Assembly (NCBI GenBank): GCA_017467565.1
Contig: JAFUSV010000105.1
Span: forward strand, 1 to 37,031
DNA from: Prevotella sp.
Lineage (GTDB): Bacteria > Bacteroidota > Bacteroidia > Bacteroidales > Bacteroidaceae
Length of the DNA stretch: 37,031 nt
Reading direction: 5' to 3'
Of this stretch, positions 31,630 through 37,031 are shown piece by piece (positions within the stretch are counted from its first letter, which is position 1; each line of letters begins with the position of its first letter). The position numbers and the translations under genes are program-made. The notes beneath the pieces were generated by a model. It was not told the origin of the DNA, made no database searches, and saw nothing but the letters and a program-made list of their open reading frames with translations.

Positions 31630-32982
31630 TTATTCTTTTATAGTTTCAAATAGATTGCTATTTTTAATAGTTTCAGAATTGCTGTTATTGAGAATCTCAT
31701 TAATTTGAGAATGCTCGAAACCAGAAAGGGACAATATACAACAAATAAGAAGAACTCTTAACTTGCATGTTATTTTATATAGTCCTACTCCATCTGCAGC
31801 TTTTGGCTTACTTGTTTTAGGCATAAGATGTGAGTAATATATTCGTGTATCAACAATAATGTCTAAATCATACTTAATCTGTGACAATAAAACAATATCC
31901 GAGAACTCCGTTATTAATTCTTGAAGAATGGGATACAAATCTGAACTTGATTTACCAGATAGATTATGCTTCTTTCTCCATTTATTATTTCTAAACCTTC
32001 TATAAAAACCTTCAACGGCTTGGATTACAATTAGAAAATCTACACTACTATATGTACCCTTTCTTTCTAGACTCTTTATCAGATGTAATCTAATCTGTTC
32101 TATATCTTTATTCTCATTATACCATTTTTTTATAATCTCTGAATATTGTTCTTTAACAGCCTGGTATGTGAAAAGGAAATCATATGATTGAATATCCATA
32201 AGATCATGACTCTTTCTGTCTGCCGTCAAAAAGATTAATTCAATAGGCGTGTAAATAGTGTGACCAAATAATTGCTCATATACTTTATTGTCGTACAGTG
32301 TTATTTTCGAATTATAAACGACTCCTAGAGTTGATAAAGACAAGAACTGCTCAAATAATATGATGTCAGATAACAAATCTTCAATTGATGATTCTTCTGT
32401 CTTATCAATTTCGAGATATGTGTATTGCCTTAATGCCTGCGTTAGTTGAATATCTGATTTATAGATAACATTCCTTTTGAGAACAATAGATGTATGAGGA
32501 TTGATAGATACTTTTGCAATTGTATTGAATTCGTCATTTAATTGAACATGATAGGAAATGTTTTTTTGTATTGGAATACCATTAATGATTTCATTTTTCT
32601 CTTCAATTGCATCAGGATAACACCAATGTGATAAAGCAGGAATTAGTATAGTTGCCTTATACTGACATTTTTCGTCTAATCCAGAGGAATGTTTGCCGAT
32701 TATGAATAATCGCGTTTCATATCGAATTATTGGGAATGTCGAATTTGAGGCATTCTCATAATTTGTCTGCATTGACTGAAATAATGTTATATCTTTTGCA
32801 TCCGAAGTTATTCCATATATTATTTCATATACTTTACCACATTTCTCTAACGCCTCATCTGATGATTCTTCAAAACTTCCTATTAACTCTAAAAAAGCAT
32901 CACGGCCTTTAGTATAAGTAAGTATTCCAGCCACCTTCTTTTGGGGATTCGATGGCAAAAACCAATATCCTTTATATTCCAT
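31630..32982 (-). CDS. ApeA-like HEPN-domain antiphage protein
   Basis: 450 residues from ATG 32982, 7 bp after the stop of the restriction-modification gene (the frame extends upstream to 33030, inside that gene, but MEYKGYWFLPSNPQKKVAG is the usual ApeA N-terminus). The N-terminal half is the ApeA N-terminal domain; the C-terminal half is an Apea-like HEPN domain with FLIVIQAVEGFYRR and the R-x4-H ribonuclease motif in DTRIYYSHLMP near residue 379. In E. coli, ApeA is an abortive-infection protein. The gene is strikingly AT-rich compared with its upstream neighbour, a sign of recent acquisition. Confidence 0.85.
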   Translation of the reverse strand: MEYKGYWFLPSNPQKKVAGILTYTKGRDAFLELIGSFEESSDEALEKCGKVYEIIYGITSDAKDITLFQSMQTNYENASNSTFPIIRYETRLFIIGKHSSGLDEKCQYKATILIPALSHWCYPDAIEEKNEIINGIPIQKNISYHVQLNDEFNTIAKVSINPHTSIVLKRNVIYKSDIQLTQALRQYTYLEIDKTEESSIEDLLSDIILFEQFLSLSTLGVVYNSKITLYDNKVYEQLFGHTIYTPIELIFLTADRKSHDLMDIQSYDFLFTYQAVKEQYSEIIKKWYNENKDIEQIRLHLIKSLERKGTYSSVDFLIVIQAVEGFYRRFRNNKWRKKHNLSGKSSSDLYPILQELITEFSDIVLLSQIKYDLDIIVDTRIYYSHLMPKTSKPKAADGVGLYKITCKLRVLLICCILSLSGFEHSQINEILNNSNSETIKNSNLFETIKE

Positions 32983-32989
32983 TATTTCA

Positions 32990-35758
32990 TTACTTTGTTT
33001 TTTCCTTATACAGTTTAAACAACTCAGCAACGCACTGGCTTTCTGTAAAGGTGGACTTAACAGGGAAACCGTAGGCCTGCATCACGGCACGGTCATTATT
33101 TTGATGTGCAGTTAACAGCTCGGGATAGAGATACATGTTTTCGCCATACATATCGGCAAGACTCTTGTCTGGATAGAGTTTTCTGGCCTCAATGATTGCT
33201 TTCGCCGTTTGCTCAATCCTTTGCTTCTGTTCTTCCGTAGGTGATGGCATTGGGAAGTTATAGTAAACAGATGGCGCATAACGATAACGGTTTTCTAATC
33301 GCCCCGCGACAACTCGCATCCATGCATTATGGACATTGGAACAGATAATGCCAAAGTCAACAAGTGAAGCATTATATACGAGAACAGCAGAATCACTAGC
33401 AATCACATTTGGTGGTAAGAATCCAACAGGGATATAGCGGCGATTCTCAGATGACACACGAGGAATAAGCAAATAGTCTGTTTCGGGCTGTCTGTTCTGT
33501 GTAAAGAGGTATGGCTTATTTGCAGTTTTTTGAATCCTATCTACAGGACTATTCATACGATACTCACTTATATAGCGGAATCGTTCTGTTAGCTCTGGAA
33601 TATGTGCATAGTCGGCTGGTCGTTTACCAACAAGCCATAGGCAATAGCGAGTATATTCAGTATCATTGATAAACTCACGACTGCCAACAAAGGGCAATAG
33701 TACATCTTCAAGTTCGGGATAACGTTTGATAAGTTCTTCACGTTCTGCCTTACTGAACAACAAACGGCCATCGTCTGCTGGGGGACTTCCTTGTACGACT
33801 TTTGCCAATCCCTCATTGATACTCTTACTCCTGTTCTTAATAAAGACATCTGGAGCTGCTTTTAGGTAACCGTTTATATGCTCAACTATTTCGTATTTAT
33901 CACCATTGAAAAGCTGTTTTTCTTTCCGTTCTTTAAACGAGAAGCCGACAATAACGCAAGAGACACCCGCCGTTGACTTTGCTTCACTCGTCCACTTAAA
34001 GGTATTATGTGCAAAGTTAATGTAAAGGCAGTTGCTAAGTAGTTTCTGCCAAAACAGGTTAACAGACTCACCCTGACAAATGGAATTTGAAGAAACGAAT
34101 GCGGCTTCGGCATCAGTACCTTCAATTAAGTCCGAGGCTTTCTTAAACCATCCAGCCACATAATCCAGTTTGCCATAGTCCTTAGATGGGGCAAAGACTT
34201 CTTTCAAATCTTCAGTTTGCTCTTTTGTTCGCATTGCTTGACCAACAAACGGAGGATTCCCTACGATGAAGTTTAGCTTCTCCTTCGGAACTACACTTTG
34301 CCAATCAACACGAAGGGCATTACCCTCCACAATGTTGGTATATGACTTCAATGGCAAGAAATCAATATCACGCTTGATTATCTTTTCTGTCTCACGAAGC
34401 ATTTGAGCCTCTGAAATCCATAGGGCCGTTGTGGCTACGGTGACAGCAAAGTCGTTGATCTCTATACCATAAAACTGCTGAATGTTTACTTTGACTGGGG
34501 TCACTTCCTCAAAGCCGAGGAATGCCTGGCCGTGATAACGCTCACGGATGCACTCATTCTTCAAACGACGGAGTGAAAGATAAGTCTCGGTAAGGAAGTT
34601 GCCAGAGCCACACGCTGGGTCGAGGAAAGTCAGCGAGGCCAGACGGTCTTGGAAAGCATCGAGTTTTTTCTGCCGTTGCCGCTCTACTTTTTCTTCCAGT
34701 ATCTCGTCCAATTCACGGCGCAAGTCATTCAAGAAAAGCGGGTCGATGACTTTATGTATGTTCTCGATTGAAGTGTAGTGCATACCACCGCTCCGACGTG
34801 TCTCAGGATTAAGCGTGCTCTCAAACACCGCTCCAAAGATAGTTGGCGATATTTCCGACCAATCAAAGTCAAGGCTGGCATTCTGTAAAAGAGCAGCCCT
34901 AAGTTCTTCGGTGAACTGAGGGATTTCTATTTCTTCTTCAAATAATCCGCCATTGGTATAAGGAAAAGCTTTCAAATCGTCTTTCAGGTATTTACTACGC
35001 TTCTCTGGCGGTGTGTTCAATACTTCAAAAAGGTCACGCAAAGCACGACGCATGTCCTCGGCCTCATAGCGAACAAGGAAATCGTGGAACTGTTCATGTG
35101 TAAAGATTCCTGCGTCCTCGGCATAAAGACAGAACACGATGCGGACACATAGGATATTGAGCCAACGAAGTGCTTCTGGGCTGTTATCATCATACTGCTC
35201 CAAAAGAGCTCCATAAATCTTGCCTACTATCTCACCAGCCTCCTTTGACACCTTTATTTCCTTGCTAAGATGTTCGTTCTTGGCATCAACAAGGAACATT
35301 AAGCGGTAATACTCTTTACCCAAATTCTCCAAAAGAATCTGCTCAGGTTCACTGTTGGGTTGCTCCATGTCATAAACCAGGAACTCGGAGAAGTTGCAAG
35401 TAACAATCCAACGAGGATGTTCAGAAACCGGAAGCGATACCACATAGCGGCGAGCCTGTTGGAACGGATTAAGCAATGAGCCGTCACTTTGACGGATGCC
35501 AGCACGCAAATCCTTTCCCAACGATTTCTGCTCTATCAGAACTTTGGTGGAACGGATGCGGCCATCTATAAAGTTGGAGGCATCTACCATTCGATGGTCT
35601 TCAAAAGTGATAAAGCCATCCGATGGTGTTTCAATGCCAAAGACATTTGTAAGCAAGTCAATCCAGAAGGGTTGTGACTCCCCCCTCTCATATCCTCTGC
35701 CTTTCCACCGCTCTGCAAATTCAGCTGCAGCCATAGCCATTTGTTTTTCTGTTTTCAT
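32990..35758 (-). CDS. MmeI-like (type IIL) fused restriction-modification enzyme
   Basis: 922 residues, the normal length for type IIL enzymes. Order: N-terminal nuclease domain with D65 and E76-x-K78 (VLIEQKS), matching the D...ExK of MmeI; a helical spacer (about 160-330); the methyltransferase with DPACGSGNFLTETY (SAM binding, about 385) and NPPF (catalytic, N6-adenine type, about 510); then a target-recognition region and a C-terminal helical end. One protein therefore both cleaves and methylates DNA. All key motifs are present. It leads a four-gene operon, with a -7 promoter element and a palindrome overlapping the promoter region. Confidence 0.92.
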   Translation of the reverse strand: MKTEKQMAMAAAEFAERWKGRGYERGESQPFWIDLLTNVFGIETPSDGFITFEDHRMVDASNFIDGRIRSTKVLIEQKSLGKDLRAGIRQSDGSLLNPFQQARRYVVSLPVSEHPRWIVTCNFSEFLVYDMEQPNSEPEQILLENLGKEYYRLMFLVDAKNEHLSKEIKVSKEAGEIVGKIYGALLEQYDDNSPEALRWLNILCVRIVFCLYAEDAGIFTHEQFHDFLVRYEAEDMRRALRDLFEVLNTPPEKRSKYLKDDLKAFPYTNGGLFEEEIEIPQFTEELRAALLQNASLDFDWSEISPTIFGAVFESTLNPETRRSGGMHYTSIENIHKVIDPLFLNDLRRELDEILEEKVERQRQKKLDAFQDRLASLTFLDPACGSGNFLTETYLSLRRLKNECIRERYHGQAFLGFEEVTPVKVNIQQFYGIEINDFAVTVATTALWISEAQMLRETEKIIKRDIDFLPLKSYTNIVEGNALRVDWQSVVPKEKLNFIVGNPPFVGQAMRTKEQTEDLKEVFAPSKDYGKLDYVAGWFKKASDLIEGTDAEAAFVSSNSICQGESVNLFWQKLLSNCLYINFAHNTFKWTSEAKSTAGVSCVIVGFSFKERKEKQLFNGDKYEIVEHINGYLKAAPDVFIKNRSKSINEGLAKVVQGSPPADDGRLLFSKAEREELIKRYPELEDVLLPFVGSREFINDTEYTRYCLWLVGKRPADYAHIPELTERFRYISEYRMNSPVDRIQKTANKPYLFTQNRQPETDYLLIPRVSSENRRYIPVGFLPPNVIASDSAVLVYNASLVDFGIICSNVHNAWMRVVAGRLENRYRYAPSVYYNFPMPSPTEEQKQRIEQTAKAIIEARKLYPDKSLADMYGENMYLYPELLTAHQNNDRAVMQAYGFPVKSTFTESQCVAELFKLYKEKTK

Positions 35759-35789
35759 ATCGCTTGCTTTCGATTTCCAAATATGGGTA

Positions 35790-35797
35790 CAAAGTTA
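35790..35797 (-). promoter_or_regulatory. -7 promoter element of the defence operon
   Basis: TAACTTTG on the minus strand (35797-35790), 32 nt upstream of the restriction-modification ATG. The -33 position reads GACC, not TTTG, so it may need an activator or be weak. Confidence 0.6.
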
Positions 35798-35814
35798 CTC
35801 AATTTTATTGAGTA
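35796..35814. promoter_or_regulatory. Palindromic operator candidate in the defence-operon promoter
   Basis: TACTCAAT-TTT-ATTGAGTA: perfect 8-bp arms around 3 bp, lying between the -33 and -7 positions and sharing TA with the -7 box. A regulator bound here would block polymerase. A second palindrome, TAAGTACTTA, is at 35871-35880. Confidence 0.6.
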
Positions 35815-35995
35815 TTTGGTCAGTAACATACAAAAAATGCTAATTTTTAGGGCAATTTAATGAAAATGTGTAAGTACTTATACATCGTTTCAAGATTATT
35901 TGCTTTATTTGCCCTCAGAATCATCAATGGAAGTATATAGGACTTAAAAACTAACTCATTTGGAGTTACCCACTAACTTTAAAATGGCATCTGCA

Positions 35996-36030
35996 TGAAA
36001 AATCCCGAAATCATTTGAGGTTTCGGGATT
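35996..36030 (-). terminator. Intrinsic terminator behind hicB
   Basis: AATCCCGAAA (36001-36010) and TTTCGGGATT (36021-36030) are perfect 10-bp complements with a 10-nt loop; on the minus strand a TTTTT run follows. It separates hicAB from the defence operon. Confidence 0.85.
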
Positions 36031-36038
36031 AATAGTGT

Positions 36039-36446
36039 CTATACTGTTACTACCCTCATTTCGTTTGCCAGTCGATGAAGACCTTGTGCAATCTTTTGGG
36101 CTTGCTTAGGTCGTGGCTTACTGATACCTGATGCGTAGTGAGCAAGCTGCTTTTGGTTGATGCCAGTAATGGTCTCCAAGGCCGAGAAGGAAAAAATGCC
36201 CCTGTAGAATTCGAGTAGTGACTGAACGTTAAACTTGTAGACGATTTCATATTCATCGTCAAAGACTGCTGGATACTCGTCCCCGTCTTCTTTTGCGCAG
36301 TCTACATAAAAATTAATACTATCTTCGACTTCCTTTTTGAACTGCTCAAAGTCGCCTGAGCATGCGACTACCCATCCAGGAAGAAGGTCGCAAGCGCAGC
36401 TATACCCGTTTTCGGTACGTGCGGTGTTCATAATTACAGTTTTCAT
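36039..36446 (-). CDS. hicB: HicB-type antitoxin with C-terminal helix-turn-helix
   Basis: 135 residues. The N-terminal half (GYSCACDLLPGWVVACSGDFEQFKKEVEDSINFYV in pattern) is the partly degraded RNase H-like fold of HicB that blocks HicA; the C-terminal half (LETITGINQKQLAHYASGISKP) is an XRE-type DNA-binding domain that would repress its own operon. It follows hicA by 52 bp on the same strand, the usual order. A strong terminator lies behind it. Confidence 0.88.
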   Translation of the reverse strand: MKTVIMNTARTENGYSCACDLLPGWVVACSGDFEQFKKEVEDSINFYVDCAKEDGDEYPAVFDDEYEIVYKFNVQSLLEFYRGIFSFSALETITGINQKQLAHYASGISKPRPKQAQKIAQGLHRLANEMRVVTV

Positions 36447-36498
36447 AAATGTAATATTGTGTGTAGCTTTTTTTCTTTTGTAGTAGCAAAGGAGTTCG

Positions 36499-36696
36499 TT
36501 AAAACTTCAACCCCGATTGCTCCTCAATGCTTTTCAGAAGATCGCCGTATACGTCGTCATTTCCAGTGCCATTGATTGTCACTTTTCCAGGTTTAGTGGG
36601 GTGAACAAACTGGGCGTGGCTTCCAACCTGATGCTTGAGGATCCATCCGTCATCTTTCAATGCCTTCAGAATCTTTCTTGCTTTAATTACTTTCAT
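36499..36696 (-). CDS. hicA: HicA-type mRNA interferase toxin
   Basis: 65 residues from ATG 36696, fixed by the promoter at 36757-36726 and the family start MKVIKARKILKAL; the upstream in-frame part up to 36756 overlaps the promoter. The dsRNA-binding-like fold has the catalytic His in QVGSHAQFVHPTK and the expected GKVTI strand. It stops translation by cutting mRNA when HicB is lost. Confidence 0.9.
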   Translation of the reverse strand: MKVIKARKILKALKDDGWILKHQVGSHAQFVHPTKPGKVTINGTGNDDVYGDLLKSIEEQSGLKF

Positions 36697-36725
36697 AATT
36701 AGAGTGTCATTTCTTATTTTTTTTG

Positions 36726-36757
36726 CAAAGGTAGTAAAATTACTATGAATTGCCAAA
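36726..36757 (-). promoter_or_regulatory. Promoter of hicAB
   Basis: Minus strand TTTG (36757-36754), 20 bp, TACCTTTG (36733-36726). A 6-bp-arm palindrome (TAGTAA-AA-TTACTA, 36732-36745) lies between and touching the boxes, a good place for HicB to bind; a further TTACTA is at 36781-36786. Confidence 0.8.
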
Positions 36758-36903
36758 TAATTTATAAAAAAATAACTATTTTACTATTACAGGGATTATC
36801 GGAGCTTTACCACCGTCGTGCGCTTGATGTGACGCTGGCTGCAAAGCTGACACTAACGTACGGAAAGTATTAGCTGATGATGCTGTACAGTGTAGTGTAC
36901 TGA

Positions 36904-36933
36904 ATAAGTTGACAAAATTAGAGTTCAACTTAT
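36904..36933 (+). promoter_or_regulatory. Hairpin overlapping the transposase start codon
   Basis: ATAAGTTGA (36904-36912) pairs perfectly with TCAACTTAT (36925-36933) around a 12-nt loop. The second arm includes the first two bases of the ATG at 36932, so a transcript entering from outside would have its start codon folded. Confidence 0.55.
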
Positions 36934-37031
36934 GAGTAGAAATGTAAAGAAATCGAAAGAAGAAAGTTTGGAGATACTTCGTGAGTATCTGACCAGTGAT
37001 CAGTCCAAAAGATCCATATGTCGAAAATATG
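36932..37031 (+). CDS. Transposase N-terminus (helix-turn-helix, IS3-like OrfA), partial
   Basis: 33 residues are visible (MSRNVKKSKEESLEILREYL onward, with SKRSICRKY as the second helix), matching the HTH beginning of Bacteroidota OrfA-type transposases that bind the IS ends. The gene runs past the window end. IS family is a judgement from the HTH style alone. Confidence 0.65.
   Translation, partial: MSRNVKKSKEESLEILREYLTSDQSKRSICRKY

Larger units (their letters stand above)
36880..37031 (+). mobile_element. Left part of an insertion sequence (truncated by window end)
   Basis: A transposase gene start and its leader are seen; the left end is probably near 36885-36895 (TGTACAGTGTAG region), but inverted repeat and target duplication cannot be defined without the right end. 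The 90 bp before it (about 36790-36880) contains no recognisable gene. Confidence 0.6.

Noticed and set aside
36790-36880. Remnant of a gene before the insertion sequence (frame reading LSELYHRRALDVTLAAKLTL)
   Set aside because: Too short, no match to a family that I know, and no upstream start; left unannotated.

Overview
The window looks like the chromosome of a Bacteroidales bacterium, most likely a Prevotella-like genus. The reasons are: repeated promoters of the Bacteroidota type (TTTG, exactly 20 bp, TAnnTTTG), LytTR two-component genes, secreted proteins with type IX-like C-termini, HU-CCDC81/SPOR and DUF4738-like proteins, and a menaquinone (men) gene set typical of the order. Genus assignment is inference. 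No rRNA, tRNA or CRISPR array was seen.

Layout. 1-1318: the 3' end of a UmuC-type polymerase gene and a short-chain dehydrogenase. 1319-1794: a gene-free stretch packed with repeats (12-bp inverted units, a perfect 20-bp hairpin, a 22-bp tandem array). 1795-5998 (minus): dsbD-like, cysteine desulfidase-like and AlkD-like genes. 6085-13437 (minus): a tight six-gene run with one strong promoter, encoding three Cthe_2159-type beta-helix surface proteins, a small secreted protein, a LytS-type kinase with a His/Met-rich periplasmic loop, and its LytTR regulator. 13538-22719: a small membrane protein, then the menaquinone genes (thioesterase, menF, menD, menB, menC, menE), split by an inverted endonuclease/nucleoside-kinase pair. 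22691-29199: FHA/zinc-ribbon, HU/SPOR, rfbC, a lipoprotein, nudC, a 5'-nucleotidase family enzyme and a DnaJ-like gene.

From about 29200 the window becomes accessory DNA. A CdiA-C-like nuclease gene lies between two 93-bp direct repeats, with a candidate small RNA on the other strand. A translationally coupled minus-strand operon then encodes an MmeI-like restriction-modification fusion, an ApeA-like HEPN protein, a GIY-YIG/DUF4357 protein and an unrecognised protein, preceded by a hicAB toxin-antitoxin pair. The window ends at the start of an insertion-sequence transposase.

How the genes work together. The men genes convert chorismate to DHNA; menA, menG and menH are not in the window. The kinase/regulator pair probably senses an envelope cue and is transcribed with the surface proteins it may control. 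The 30-37 kb block looks like a defence island. A theme across the window is short repeat families that occur between genes, often starting at a stop codon, and also inside dsbD, menF, menE and nudC without breaking their frames. The most interesting candidates are the four-gene defence operon, the kinase/beta-helix operon, the 22-bp x3 insertion in menF and the orphan promoter-terminator unit near 29.9 kb.
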